64,000 nt of DNA from an uncultured Clostridia bacterium (GCA_944375715.1 CALWAP010000005.1:1-64000), one strand, 5' to 3'; counted from the stretch's first letter, positions 23,297-32,418 are shown. Made by a program: numbers and translations. The notes: generated by a model not told the origin, from the sequence alone.

Positions 23297-25879
23297 TTAA
23301 CACTCCTTTGCCCGTTTGCAAAGCTCATACAGTTTCGACATAGCCTCTATCGGCGTCAGTGTATTGGGGTCGGTAGCCTTAAGCTCCCTTAAAAGCTCGT
23401 CCTCCGCCATGGCACCAAGACTCATCTGGTCGGAGCGGGGTTTGAGAGAGGTTGCCTCGGGCCTTGGCTTTTTGCTTTCTATTTCCGCAAGGACCTTCTT
23501 TGCCCTTTTAACAACATTGTCAGGAAGGCCTGCCAGCCTTGCCACGTCTATGCCGTAACTGTCGTTGACAGAACCTTTGACTATCTTTTTTATGAAAACT
23601 ATTTCCTCGCCGCGTTTTTTAACTACCACGCTGTAATTTTTCACGCCGTCAACCGTGCCCTCCATATCGCACAGTTCATGATAATGGGTAGCGAAAAGGG
23701 TCTTTGCCCCCAGCAGCTTTTTTGATGCCACATGCTCCAGAACAGCCCTGGCGATGGCCATGCCGTCATAAGTGGATGTGCCCCTGCCTATCTCATCAAG
23801 GATCAAAAGGCTCTTTTTTGTGGCGTTTTTGAGTATATCGGCCACTTCGTTCATTTCCACCATAAATGTCGAGCGTCCCATGGCCAGGTCATCAGATGCC
23901 CCTACCCTGGTAAACACCTTGTCGCATATTCCTATCCTGGCATAGGAGGCCGGGACAAAGCTGCCGCATTGGGCCATTATCACTATCAAAGCGACCTGCC
24001 GCATAAAGGTGGATTTGCCCGCCATATTTGGGCCGGTTATTATGTGGGCGCGGTTTTCCCCGCAGTCAAGATATGCATCGTTGGGCACAAAGTACCCGTC
24101 GCCCAGGACCTTTTCGACCACAGGATGCCTTCCGTCCCTTATATCTATAACATCCGAAAGGTCTACCTCCGGCCTGACATAACCGTTCTTTTCGGCAACA
24201 TGGGCAAAGGCGGCCAGAAGATCTGTTTCGGCCAGGGCATGCGACGTCTTTTGCACCCTTTCAAACTGCGACGCCACCTTTTCCCTTATCTCTGTAAAGA
24301 TCCTGTACTCCAAAGCCGTAACCTTGTCCTTGGCCGAAAGCACGGTCCCTTCCAGCTCTTTCAGCTCGGGCGTTATATATCTTTCGCTGTTGACAAGGGT
24401 CTGCTTCCTTATATAATCGTCGGGCACCATGGAGGTATTGCCCTTGCTGACCTCTATATAATATCCAAACACCTTATTATAGCTGACTCTGAGGTTTTTG
24501 ATTCCCGTGCGTTCCTTTTCGCGGCGCTCGATCTCGGCAACCCTGCCCGCGCCGCCGTTCAGAAGATCGTTCAGCTCGTCTACCTCCTTCGAAAAGCCCG
24601 CCCTTATTATGCCGCCTTCTCTGACCGAAAACGGGGGCTCATCTACTATGGAGGCTGATATCAGGTCATATATGTCCTCAAGGCAGTCTATCCCGGCGCA
24701 AAGCTCCGTCAGTCTTCGGCTCTTTGCCCTTGACAGCGTATTTTTTATTCCCGGAAGCAAGGCACATACCGATGCCAGGGAACGAAGGTCCCTTCCTCCG
24801 GCGCTGCCGAAAACGGTGCGGCTGATTATCCTTTCAATATCAAAGGTTTCTTTAAGGGCGCCCCTGAGGTCCTCCCTCAGCATGTAGTCATCCTTGAGCT
24901 CCTGCACGGCCATCTGCCTTTTGTTTATGCCTCCAAGGCTGACAAGAGGCTTTTCCAGCCACTTTTTTATCAGCCTTCCACCAGCCGATGTAACAGTCTC
25001 GTCCAGCACCCACAAAAGAGAGCCTTTTTTCTCCCTGCCCCTCATGGTTTCTGTCAGTTCAAGGTTCCGCCTGGCGTTGAAATCCAGCTGCATAAACTGC
25101 TCGCCGCTGTAAATATTTATAAAGGATATATGTTCAAGATGGCTTTTCTGGGTCTCGTGCAGATAGTCGAGCAGCCCGCCGCAGGCAGAAATAACCGCCC
25201 GCGGCGCTTTTGAAAGGTCCATGCCGCTTCCGACCTGTTCATTTACGATATCCAGAGCCGAAGGGTAATCAAACCTGCTTTCATCGACATTTTCCACAAG
25301 GCAGCTTGAGCCGCTGTCCAAAAATGCCCTTACGCTGGCATTTTTCAGCGCGTCCCGACAAAGGACCAGCTCCTTGGGGCCAAACCTTGAAAGTTCAGCC
25401 GCAAGGCCTTTAGCATCGGTGAGTGTAGCCGACATTTCACCTGTCGAAAGATCGCAGAAAGCCACGGCCATGCCCTCTTCATGCTCATATACCGAAGCTA
25501 TATAATTATTCTCACTTTCATTCAGCATGGAGGCCTCTATCACGGTGCCTGGGGTAACGGTCCTTATGACCTCCCTTTTCACAAGCCCTTTGGCCAGCGC
25601 GGGATCCTCCATCTGCTCGCAGATTGCGACCTTATACCCCTTTTGTATAAGGCGGGCTATGTATCCTTCAGCGCTGTGATATGGCACGCCGCACATGGGG
25701 GCCCTCTCCTCCAGCCCGCAGTCCCTGCCCGTAAGAGCCAGCTCCAGCTCCCGCGAGGCCGTCTTGGCGTCATCAAAAAACATCTCGTAAAAATCGCCCA
25801 AACGGTAAAAAAGGATAGCGTCCTTGTTTTGATTTTTGACCTCCATATACTGCTGCATCATAGGGGTAAGCTGGGCCAT
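23297..25879 (-). CDS. mutS: DNA mismatch repair protein MutS
   Basis: Mismatch-recognition ATPase (860 aa). The N-terminal mismatch-binding domain has the Phe-x-Glu motif in YRLGDFYEMFFDDA. The ATPase shows Walker A (ITGPNMAGKSTFMRQVA), STFMVEMNEVA, Walker B (LLILDEIGRGTSTYDG) and ATHYHEL. The C-terminal part includes the helix-turn-helix SVNDSYGIDVARLAGLP. Full length for MutS1. It starts one base after miaB ends, so miaB-mutS-mutL-miaA-hfq is one operon. Confidence 0.97.
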   Translation of the reverse strand: MAQLTPMMQQYMEVKNQNKDAILFYRLGDFYEMFFDDAKTASRELELALTGRDCGLEERAPMCGVPYHSAEGYIARLIQKGYKVAICEQMEDPALAKGLVKREVIRTVTPGTVIEASMLNESENNYIASVYEHEEGMAVAFCDLSTGEMSATLTDAKGLAAELSRFGPKELVLCRDALKNASVRAFLDSGSSCLVENVDESRFDYPSALDIVNEQVGSGMDLSKAPRAVISACGGLLDYLHETQKSHLEHISFINIYSGEQFMQLDFNARRNLELTETMRGREKKGSLLWVLDETVTSAGGRLIKKWLEKPLVSLGGINKRQMAVQELKDDYMLREDLRGALKETFDIERIISRTVFGSAGGRDLRSLASVCALLPGIKNTLSRAKSRRLTELCAGIDCLEDIYDLISASIVDEPPFSVREGGIIRAGFSKEVDELNDLLNGGAGRVAEIERREKERTGIKNLRVSYNKVFGYYIEVSKGNTSMVPDDYIRKQTLVNSERYITPELKELEGTVLSAKDKVTALEYRIFTEIREKVASQFERVQKTSHALAETDLLAAFAHVAEKNGYVRPEVDLSDVIDIRDGRHPVVEKVLGDGYFVPNDAYLDCGENRAHIITGPNMAGKSTFMRQVALIVIMAQCGSFVPASYARIGICDKVFTRVGASDDLAMGRSTFMVEMNEVADILKNATKKSLLILDEIGRGTSTYDGMAIARAVLEHVASKKLLGAKTLFATHYHELCDMEGTVDGVKNYSVVVKKRGEEIVFIKKIVKGSVNDSYGIDVARLAGLPDNVVKRAKKVLAEIESKKPRPEATSLKPRSDQMSLGAMAEDELLRELKATDPNTLTPIEAMSKLYELCKRAKEC

Positions 25880-27325
25880 CTATCTCTGCTCCCTTTCAAT
25901 AACCGCGCCGAAAAGCGCCCAGGTCGAGCTTCTTTCTATAACAGCATTCACAAACTGCCCTTCAAGTCCTTCGGCTCCCCTGAGATAAACCAGCTTGAAG
26001 CCTTCGGTCCTGGACTGCTTTGTATACTCATTATTGTAATTTTTCTCGTTTTCCTCCCGGCCGACAAGTACCTTTACCGTTTTGCCGACATAAAGGTCAT
26101 TTTTCTCCTTTGAGATCCTGTTCTGGACCTCCAAAAGGCGGTCAAAATTCTTTTGCTTTTCCTCTTTGGTCAAAACATCGGGCATATCATATGCCTTCGT
26201 CCCCCTTCTGGGTGAGAAAATGAAAGTAAAAAGCGAATCAAACCTGACCTTTTCCAAAAGTTCTATGGTCTCCTGGAACTCCTCGTTTGTTTCGCCGGGA
26301 AAACCGACTATTATATCCGATGTTATCGTAAGATTGGGCATGAGCTTTCTTGCATAATCGACCAGAGAAAGATATTTTTCGGCGGTATAGCGCCTGTTCA
26401 TATCCTGAAGCACCCTGTCGGACCCTGCCTGGACAGGCAGATGTATGCTTGCACACACCTTTTCGCACTCAGCCATGGTATCAAACAGTTTTTTTGTGGC
26501 GTCCTTCGGATGGCTCGTCATAAACCTGACCCAAAAATCACCGGGTATATCGTTTATTTTCCGAAGAAGGTCGGGGAAATCGCATTTTCCCCCCAGATCA
26601 TTTCCGTAAGAATTGACATTCTGACCAAGAAGGGTTATGTCCTTATATCCTTGCCTTACCAGGCTTTCAAATTCCCTGAGCACAGCCTCGGGCTCGCGGC
26701 TGCGCTCCCTCCCCCTGACATAAGGTACAACGCAATAGGAACAGAAGTTATTGCAGCCGTACATTATCGAAAGCCAGGCCTTGTGCCCCTTTTTTCTGAC
26801 AGGCTCTATATCCTCGATTATGATGCCCTTTTCATCACCGTCAAGGTCAAATACCCTTTTTCCTGAGGAAAGGCGGGTATAAAGCAGCTGTGGAAAACGG
26901 CTTAGAGCATAAGTTCCGAATACTATATCAACATATGGATAGCTGTTTTTTATCCTTTCGGCTACATGCTGCTGCTGGGCCATACAACCGCATAGTACGG
27001 TTATAGCCGAAGGGTTCTCTTTTTTTATATGAGAAAGCTCTCCGACATTGCCGTAAACCCTCTGCTCGGCGTGATCGCGTATGGCACAGGTATTAACTAT
27101 TATTACATCGGCCGATGCCATATCGTCGGTAAAATCAAAGCCCATCAGGGCCAGCATTCCCCGTATCAGCTCGGTATCAGCCTCGTTCTGCTGGCAGCCG
27201 AAAGTCTGGGTAAAAGCCAGCGGACGATTAATTCCTCTTTCGGCATAAATCTCATTTATTTTACAACAGTAATTCTTTTGAATATCCAAAAGCTCGCGGC
27301 TCATGACCCTCGATCTGTTTTCCAT
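25880..27325 (-). CDS. miaB: tRNA-2-methylthio-N6-dimethylallyladenosine synthase
   Basis: Radical-SAM methylthiotransferase (481 aa) that converts i6A37 to ms2i6A37 in tRNA. The N-terminal UPF0004 domain has Cys in TFGCQQNEADTE, VNTCAIRDHAEQ and LCGCMAQQ for one cluster; the radical SAM motif is YGCNNFCSYCVVPYVRGRE. A C-terminal TRAM domain (GKTVKVLVG to AVIE) is present. The start at 27325 follows AAAGGA. First gene of the operon with mutS, mutL, miaA and hfq. Confidence 0.96.
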   Translation of the reverse strand: MENRSRVMSRELLDIQKNYCCKINEIYAERGINRPLAFTQTFGCQQNEADTELIRGMLALMGFDFTDDMASADVIIVNTCAIRDHAEQRVYGNVGELSHIKKENPSAITVLCGCMAQQQHVAERIKNSYPYVDIVFGTYALSRFPQLLYTRLSSGKRVFDLDGDEKGIIIEDIEPVRKKGHKAWLSIMYGCNNFCSYCVVPYVRGRERSREPEAVLREFESLVRQGYKDITLLGQNVNSYGNDLGGKCDFPDLLRKINDIPGDFWVRFMTSHPKDATKKLFDTMAECEKVCASIHLPVQAGSDRVLQDMNRRYTAEKYLSLVDYARKLMPNLTITSDIIVGFPGETNEEFQETIELLEKVRFDSLFTFIFSPRRGTKAYDMPDVLTKEEKQKNFDRLLEVQNRISKEKNDLYVGKTVKVLVGREENEKNYNNEYTKQSRTEGFKLVYLRGAEGLEGQFVNAVIERSSTWALFGAVIEREQR

Positions 27326-27382
27326 TGCGGCTGTCCTTTCATATATAAAATAAACTCTGTACAAGCAAAATTATGACAATAG

Positions 27383-27411
27383 ATTATAGCATAAGTTTTG
27401 GTTTTCCGCAA
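27383..27411 (-). promoter_or_regulatory. miaB-mutSL-miaA-hfq promoter
   Basis: Minus strand TTGCGG (27406-27411), 17-bp spacer with a TG extension, TATAAT (27383-27388), about 50 nt before the miaB start. Confidence 0.7.
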
Positions 27412-27624
27412 TATTCCGCAAATCCAGGCCATCGTCTTCATTCTAAAAACACCTGTAAAAAAGCCTCACTTTGTACAGCCATGCGAATATGTTTTATTTC
27501 CAATATAAGTAATATTATCCATACTTTTCCGTCATATTGTGCAGAATATTTAAAATTTGTACCGCTTTATTACAAGTTAATACATGATAGGTGTTATTGT
27601 CAATACGCATACGGAGGTGACGAT
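27412..27624. other. AT-rich intergenic region upstream of the XRE gene
   Basis: No gene is seen. It contains an inverted repeat TTGTA (27557-27561) and TACAA (27571-27575) with 9-nt spacing, a possible binding site for the downstream XRE regulator. No clean sigma-A promoter with both boxes could be picked out. Confidence 0.35.
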
Positions 27625-27903
27625 TTGAAGATCTACACCTATCTCGGACGTAAAAACATAAGCGGAGAACGCATATATGCCGCGCGCATGGCTTTAAAAC
27701 TTTCACAGTCAGAACTTGCGGCACGCATGCAGATAAACGGTGTTACCCTTGAAAGAGAAGCCATAAGCAAGATAGAAACAGGCAAAAGGTTTGTCGCCGA
27801 TTATGAACTCAGGATTTTCGCAAAAGTCCTGGGTGTAAGCATGGAATGGCTGACGCTCCTCCAAGAAGAAAAAAAACAAGAAATAAAGGCTCCCCAGCTT
27901 TAG
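27625..27903 (+). CDS. XRE-family helix-turn-helix regulator (TTG start)
   Basis: Small regulator of 92 aa. The helix-turn-helix spans about residues 14-62: ARMALKLSQSELAARMQI, an inserted loop, EREAISKIETGKRFV, then LRIFAKVLGVSMEWLT. The start is a TTG at 27625, chosen because a strong GGAGGTGA site lies 7 nt upstream and no ATG exists between it and the domain. An upstream ATG frame (27373) overlaps the divergent miaB promoter and has no SD. The target is unknown; the small membrane protein gene downstream is on the opposite strand. Confidence 0.78.
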   Translation: MKIYTYLGRKNISGERIYAARMALKLSQSELAARMQINGVTLEREAISKIETGKRFVADYELRIFAKVLGVSMEWLTLLQEEKKQEIKAPQL

Positions 27904-27922
27904 CCGGGAAGCCTTTATTTTT
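27881..27922. terminator. Terminator at the end of the XRE gene
   Basis: AAATAAAGGCT-CCC pairs with GGG-AGCCTTTATTT (one mismatch in each arm interior) with T residues after it. The left arm overlaps the last XRE codons, and the convergent small gene ends at 27921. Confidence 0.7.
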
Positions 27923-28198
27923 ACTGTCTTCCGTCAAGTACCCGCATATCCCCATCGCCGCCGTAAAGCAGCAGGATATCGGGCAGTATCTCATAAACCT
28001 TGCCAACCTGTATCATGGCGGCACAGAAATGACAAGCATAGTCCTCTCCGGCGCCTGCCATGAATGCTGACCTATGTAGGTTTTCATCCCGGCCGGACTG
28101 CCAGACCGTGAAGCACGCAAAGCCTATTGCCAAAGCAGCAGCGGCCTCAAAAGCCAAAACTGCCTTATTTTGTAAAAAGGCTTTTTGCCGCTTTCCAT
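27921..28198 (-). pseudogene. Small membrane protein gene with apparent one-base frameshift
   Basis: An ATG at 28198 with an AGGGGTGG site opens a frame reading MESGKKPFYK, which then goes out of frame and stops after 24 codons. A different frame from 28157 to 27921 encodes VLAFEAAAALAIGFACFTVW (a membrane helix) followed by ~55 soluble residues ending MRVLDGRQ, but it has no ATG start. Adding one A to the AAAA run (T run at 28168-28171 on the plus strand) joins the two into one ~92-aa protein with a basic N-terminus and single helix. So this is a frameshifted gene, a slippage-dependent gene or a sequencing error. A TTG at 28157 could start a shorter version. Function unknown. Confidence 0.55.
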
Positions 28199-28216
28199 AA
28201 CATCCACCCCTAAGGG

Positions 28217-29494
28217 CTATCTTTCGTCAAAGAAGGATTTAAGCAGGTCCTTGAGCCTTATTTCATCCCTGCTGCCTATCATCTCGCAAGCGGAGTGCAT
28301 CGACAGCAGAGGAACTCCCATGTCGACCGCGTTGGCCGGCAGCATGGCCGAAATGACCGAACCTATCGTGCCGCCGCCTTTTATATCCGAATGGTTTGAG
28401 AATTTCTGATAAGGTATATCGTATTTTGAGCAAAGCTGCTCGACAACACCCGTCATTATGCTGTCGGTGGCATAGGATTGTGTGCAGGCCTGCTTTATGC
28501 AGATGCCCTCGCCTAAAACGCAGCGGTTATTTTTGTCATATCTTTCACCATACATGGGGTTAAAGGCGTGAGCGGCATCCAGGGAAAAAATAAGGCTGCG
28601 GCTCATGGCTATCATATAATCCTGCTCATCATACCCCAGCGACATATATATGCGCTTAAATATGTACTCTGTTATATTTGAGTTGGCGCCCGACTTGGAA
28701 CGGTTGCCTATCTCCTCATGGTCATAGGCAATGGCAGCGCTTATGCCCTTTTCACCTCCCGCCTCGGCTATGCCGGCCATGCAGGCAAATACCGAAGTCA
28801 GGTTGTCAAGCCTTGGAGAGGCAATAAACTGCCCGTCAATTCCCCAATCGGTGCAGGGCATGCAGTTGTAGACATAAAGCTCATAATCCAGAATATCCTC
28901 AGGCTTTACTCCCAGCTCTTTTCCCATAAATTCACGGAAGAAGTTATCATTTTCCCCGCAATCTGTCCCTATCACGGGATACATCCTGGAAGCCTGCTTG
29001 GCCTCGACCTTGCTTTTATCCGAAATATGAGGGGCCAGGTCGGCGATCATGGCCACAGGGCGCTTGAGATCCACAAAGCGGCATTCGGGCCTAAGGGGGT
29101 CGTCCGAGCGGCAGGCCACCCTGCCGGCTATCGAAAGGGGCCTGTCGTGCCAGGATTCCAGCCTGGCCCCACCGTAAACCTCGGTGTCAAGGCAGAGATA
29201 TCCCCCTATTTTAAGTTCAGGCACGGGCTTTATGCGGAAACAGGGTGAATCGCTGTGAGAGGCCGCTATATGGCAGCCGTCATAAGGCTCGGCTTCCTTC
29301 CCTATGCGGAAGGCGCAGATATATGAATCATTGGAAATCACATAATAGCTCTTTCCTCTTTCAAGCTGCCAGCGGCTTGAAAGGTCAAGTCTTTCAAACC
29401 CGCTTTCTTCCAGGATATTTTTGGCGGAAAGCACTGCATGGAAGGGTGTAGGGGAGTTTTCCATAAACGCTTTGAAATCATTTATATCGTACAT
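28217..29494 (-). CDS. apeB: M18-family aminopeptidase
   Basis: Cytosolic di-zinc aminopeptidase (425 aa) of the M18 family, which removes acidic or other N-terminal residues from peptides. Conserved motifs are SPTPFHAV near the N-terminus, ASHSDSPCFRIKP (first metal His/Asp), SPRLDNLTSV, YDHEEIGNRSKSGA (catalytic and metal Glu) and FSNHSDIKGGGTIG (final His). Full length. It has a GGAGGTG ribosome site and follows the PadR membrane operon on the same strand. The gene symbol follows the usual naming of bacterial M18 enzymes. Confidence 0.93.
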   Translation of the reverse strand: MYDINDFKAFMENSPTPFHAVLSAKNILEESGFERLDLSSRWQLERGKSYYVISNDSYICAFRIGKEAEPYDGCHIAASHSDSPCFRIKPVPELKIGGYLCLDTEVYGGARLESWHDRPLSIAGRVACRSDDPLRPECRFVDLKRPVAMIADLAPHISDKSKVEAKQASRMYPVIGTDCGENDNFFREFMGKELGVKPEDILDYELYVYNCMPCTDWGIDGQFIASPRLDNLTSVFACMAGIAEAGGEKGISAAIAYDHEEIGNRSKSGANSNITEYIFKRIYMSLGYDEQDYMIAMSRSLIFSLDAAHAFNPMYGERYDKNNRCVLGEGICIKQACTQSYATDSIMTGVVEQLCSKYDIPYQKFSNHSDIKGGGTIGSVISAMLPANAVDMGVPLLSMHSACEMIGSRDEIRLKDLLKSFFDER

Positions 29495-29524
29495 TAAGAC
29501 ACCTCCATTTATTTTATGCCTTTA

Positions 29525-30214
29525 TTATGTATCATTTGCATTTATAAGGCAAGCCTCGGAATACTCTTTGTTCGTGCCTTTGTCAAAGGTCACGTTGATC
29601 TCGGCCGGCACCCTGCCGTAGGTCATATCATTCAGAAGCTCCTTGGGCAGGCTGTCCTGCCCCGAAATAAGGTGGTTTTCTCCCAAAAAAGCGAAAAATC
29701 CCTCTCCTAAGCCCTCTGTCTGGCTTTCAAAAACATATTCCTCTCCCCCGTACAGGACCTTCATGCGAATGCAGGCCCTCCCGGCACGCTGTTCTTTGTC
29801 CATAACAAACAGAAACAATGCGCTGTAACTGAAATTGACCCTTGAGCCGTCCGGCATATCCTGCCAATTATCAAACAGCAGGACTTCTCCCTGTATACAC
29901 GCCGCCCTGGCTCCGGCCTTCTGTACCCTTAAGGGGCCGTCAGGGAAACAGAAACCGAAAACACTTCCGCTTTCAAAAGCGTAGCCGCAGTAAAGATACT
30001 CTCCGTCAAAGGAAACCGTATTATGATCCTTCCATGATGAATCTTCCTTTGTATATGACGCAACTATGTCTGTATCCTCCACAAGGAAGGATCTTTCCAG
30101 GCTTCGGAAGGCCCCTTCGGACGTAAAATGGGGGCTGCCCTGCATATGCCAGACGGCAAGGATAAAAAACGCCGAAGCAAAAAGCAAAAGCGCAGATTTT
30201 GCAAGTCTTGACAT
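29525..30214 (-). CDS. Membrane-anchored protein of unknown function (PadR operon)
   Basis: Protein of 229 aa that I do not recognise. An N-terminal helix (SALLLFASAFFILAVWHM, residues ~6-23) is followed by an extracellular beta-rich part with no catalytic motif visible. The start at 30214 is chosen because it follows the previous stop codon by one base (TGA-C-ATG) with GGGTGA as ribosome site. It is the third gene after padR and the permease-prefix gene, so it probably belongs to the same PadR-controlled envelope module. Confidence 0.7.
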   Translation of the reverse strand: MSRLAKSALLLFASAFFILAVWHMQGSPHFTSEGAFRSLERSFLVEDTDIVASYTKEDSSWKDHNTVSFDGEYLYCGYAFESGSVFGFCFPDGPLRVQKAGARAACIQGEVLLFDNWQDMPDGSRVNFSYSALFLFVMDKEQRAGRACIRMKVLYGGEEYVFESQTEGLGEGFFAFLGENHLISGQDSLPKELLNDMTYGRVPAEINVTFDKGTNKEYSEACLINANDT

Positions 30215-30215
30215 G

Positions 30216-30905
30216 TCATTCACCCACTTTGAAGCTCTCGCTTGCCTGCCCGAAATCATAACTTATCTCAACAGGCAGGCTTTCTTCTTTTATATCTATG
30301 GCAAAGCAGTAACGCGGGCAGAACAAGCTCCTTGTTTTGCCTTCAAAGCGGCTTTCCAGCTTTTGTCCCCCGGCAGAGCGGAATTTAAGCATTTCTGCTG
30401 CCCCGTCCGGACTTGCAAACCAAATAGGTCCCGAAACCTTTATCTCCAGGATCAATGTCCCATCATCTGTAACCGCCGCCCGTTCGGCTGAAAAACGGTA
30501 ACCGGCCCTTTCAAAACCATTATGGCCGTCAATTTCAATTACTTCCGCAGCATTTTCGGCAAGGGAAGAAAAAAGGTCGTTTCTGTCAAAATAGCCCAGG
30601 GAGAAGAAATACACGAAGAAAAACACCGCTGTTGACATAAAAAGAGATCTTGCAAAAATAAATACCCAAGAGGCGAACCTAGGATAGATCCTTGAAAACA
30701 TCTCCGCAGTTTGCACAGGATCGCCCATGGCCCTTTCCGCAGCAGTCAGTGCCTGCCCAAAATCCATGCCCATGGTCATGAAATCATCTATTTTATCCTC
30801 CATGTGTCCCTCAAGCTCCTTTTGGGCCTTCCTTCGTTCTGAGGGCAGTACGATGCCGCGGCACGCCTTTTCACACCACGAAAAGCGCGAGGCTTTGCTC
30901 TTCAT
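30216..30905 (-). CDS. Membrane protein with N-terminal permease-prefix-like domain
   Basis: Protein of 229 aa. The first ~65 residues (RKAQKELEGHMEDKIDDFMTMGMDFGQALTAAERAMGDP) resemble the helical prefix domain common in PadR-linked membrane proteins and permeases of Firmicutes. One hydrophobic segment follows (about 85-107), then a ~120-aa predicted extracellular beta-rich domain not recognised. It lies 4 bp after padR and is coupled to the next gene. Role inferred as an envelope-associated effector or sensor in the PadR operon. Confidence 0.72.
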   Translation of the reverse strand: MKSKASRFSWCEKACRGIVLPSERRKAQKELEGHMEDKIDDFMTMGMDFGQALTAAERAMGDPVQTAEMFSRIYPRFASWVFIFARSLFMSTAVFFFVYFFSLGYFDRNDLFSSLAENAAEVIEIDGHNGFERAGYRFSAERAAVTDDGTLILEIKVSGPIWFASPDGAAEMLKFRSAGGQKLESRFEGKTRSLFCPRYCFAIDIKEESLPVEISYDFGQASESFKVGE

Positions 30906-30909
30906 GCGC

Positions 30910-31257
30910 TCACCCCCTGCTTTCCAAAGGCTTTGGCTCCATCACGGCGTTGACCTTGCTTAAATATTCCTTCCACATGGCCTTTTTTTCCTCGAGGGCT
31001 TTAAGTCCTTTTTTGGTTATGCGGTAATACCGCCTGACCCTGCCGCCGTCGGTCTTTTTTTCAAAAGATTCCACATACCCCTGTTTTTCCATAGAGTGAA
31101 GTATGGGGTAAAGGGTGCCTTCTTTCATCTTGAAAGTATCATCCGAACGCAAAGCCAGCTCGTTTATCATCTGATAGCCGTATTTCTCACGCTCTTTCAA
31201 AAGGGACAATATCATCATCCCGTAACTGCCCGAAAGCAAGCTTTTATCAATATTCAT
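30910..31257 (-). CDS. PadR-family transcriptional regulator (operon 1)
   Basis: Winged-helix repressor (115 aa). The PadR pattern is clear: GSYGMMILSLLKEREKYGYQMINEL, KEGTLYPILHSMEKQGYVES, DGGRVRRYYRITKKGLKAL. The start at 31257 follows AGGAGAAATATC. A 23-bp near-perfect palindrome covers the promoter start region, so it very probably represses its own operon with the two membrane genes downstream. The inducer is unknown. Confidence 0.92.
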   Translation of the reverse strand: MNIDKSLLSGSYGMMILSLLKEREKYGYQMINELALRSDDTFKMKEGTLYPILHSMEKQGYVESFEKKTDGGRVRRYYRITKKGLKALEEKKAMWKEYLSKVNAVMEPKPLESRG

Positions 31258-31268
31258 GATATTTCTCC

Positions 31269-31291
31269 TATACATAGATTATCTATGTATA
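31269..31291. promoter_or_regulatory. PadR operator palindrome (operon 1)
   Basis: TATACATAGAT (31269-31279) and ATCTATGTATA (31281-31291) are exact reverse complements around one central base. The site follows the -10 box and covers the transcription start of padR. A partial second copy (ATCTATGCATGTC) overlaps the -35 region. Confidence 0.82.
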
Positions 31292-31319
31292 ATATACCTC
31301 GACAATCTATGCATGTCAA
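31291..31319 (-). promoter_or_regulatory. Promoter of PadR operon 1
   Basis: Minus strand TTGACA (31314-31319), 17-bp spacer, TATATT (31291-31296), embedded in the PadR-type operator repeats. Confidence 0.8.
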
Positions 31320-31371
31320 GATATTGAAAAAGCCGCCCGAAGGCGACTTTTTATATTCTTCCATATTCTTT

Positions 31372-32217
31372 CTATTCTTTTATGACAAATATCCCAAAGG
31401 TATCGGGACCGCAGTGGCAGGAAACGGCGGGACCCGCCTCGCAGACCGAAATGTCCGCCAAAGGCATGTGTTCCCTTATATACCCCAGGGCTTTATCCAA
31501 AAGCGCTTTTTGCGTCAGCGTATGGCATACACATACCCTTGCGTAACTGTCTTTCGAAAGTCCCGATATCATATCGTCTATAAACTCATATACGCATGTT
31601 TCAAACTTCCCGCGGTACTTTTTCCCGACCGACATGCTGCCGTCTTTAATAACGATCTGGGGCCTGAGCTTAAGAAGATTGGCGCCCAGGCGCGAAAGGG
31701 AGGAACACCTGCCGCCTTCGTGCAGATAGGTGAGGTTATCGACTATAAAAGCGCCCTTTATATCGTTCCTGAGCTTTTCAAGCGCAGATATTATTTCTCC
31801 GGCAGAACGCCCCTCGTCCCTCATCCTCGCGGCGTCCTCGGCCATCATGGCGCTGCCTCCCGATATGCTCATGCTGTCAAATACAGTGACCCCTTTTACT
31901 TCCTTCGCCGCCATGAGGGCATTGCTGACACAGCATGACATTCCGGAACTTTTTGCTATATGTATTATCTCAACGTCCTCAGACATAAGAGAGGTAAAAA
32001 ACTGAGTATAATCCCAGGGCGACGCCGCCGAGGTGCGGGGAAGCTTCCCGCTTCTGTCATGGTACTCAAAAAGCTCCTTTGCCGTTATATCCGGATAATC
32101 GGCCACATTATCGCCGTCTGTGCTTACATAAGATGGTATGACTTTGATATCCAATGCCCCGGCCTTTTCAAAAGGCATGTCAAATGTGCTGTCGGCTGTC
32201 AAAATTATCTTTTTCAT
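31372..32217 (-). CDS. DegV family fatty-acid-binding protein
   Basis: Cytosolic lipid-carrier protein (281 aa) of the DegV/FakB class, which present fatty acids to FakA kinase. The family pattern is visible: ILTADSTFDMP at the N-terminus, TSAASPWDYTQFF, IAKSSGMSCCVSNA (phosphate/carboxylate-binding loop), FIVDNLTYLHEGGRCS and LRPQIVIKDGSM. The start at 32217 follows AAAGGAGAAGG. It is divergent from a TetR-type gene, a common pairing for DegV genes. No FakA kinase is present in the window. Confidence 0.92.
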   Translation of the reverse strand: MKKIILTADSTFDMPFEKAGALDIKVIPSYVSTDGDNVADYPDITAKELFEYHDRSGKLPRTSAASPWDYTQFFTSLMSEDVEIIHIAKSSGMSCCVSNALMAAKEVKGVTVFDSMSISGGSAMMAEDAARMRDEGRSAGEIISALEKLRNDIKGAFIVDNLTYLHEGGRCSSLSRLGANLLKLRPQIVIKDGSMSVGKKYRGKFETCVYEFIDDMISGLSKDSYARVCVCHTLTQKALLDKALGYIREHMPLADISVCEAGPAVSCHCGPDTFGIFVIKE

Positions 32218-32276
32218 CGCCTTCTCCTTTAGCGCAACATAGTGACGCGGATGTCTCCGCAAAATATTACTCACGA

Positions 32277-32306
32277 TTGACTTTTACCACGCATGTGAAT
32301 TATAAT
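32277..32306 (+). promoter_or_regulatory. tetR promoter
   Basis: TTGACT (32277-32282), 18-bp spacer, TATAAT (32301-32306), giving a ~105-nt leader before the TetR-type gene at 32419. Confidence 0.65.
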
Positions 32307-32418
32307 ACTTATGTTACTTTTCTTCAATGGACATTTGTGTTCAGCATCCGTACTTATTACCCATCTCCGGGTTATTGTGTGGATTAAAATTATTAAGAGT
32401 GTCATAAGGAGGTTCTCC

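Noticed and set aside
23732-24658. A 308-aa open frame antisense to mutS
   Set aside because: It lies inside mutS and has no recognisable domain or ribosome site.
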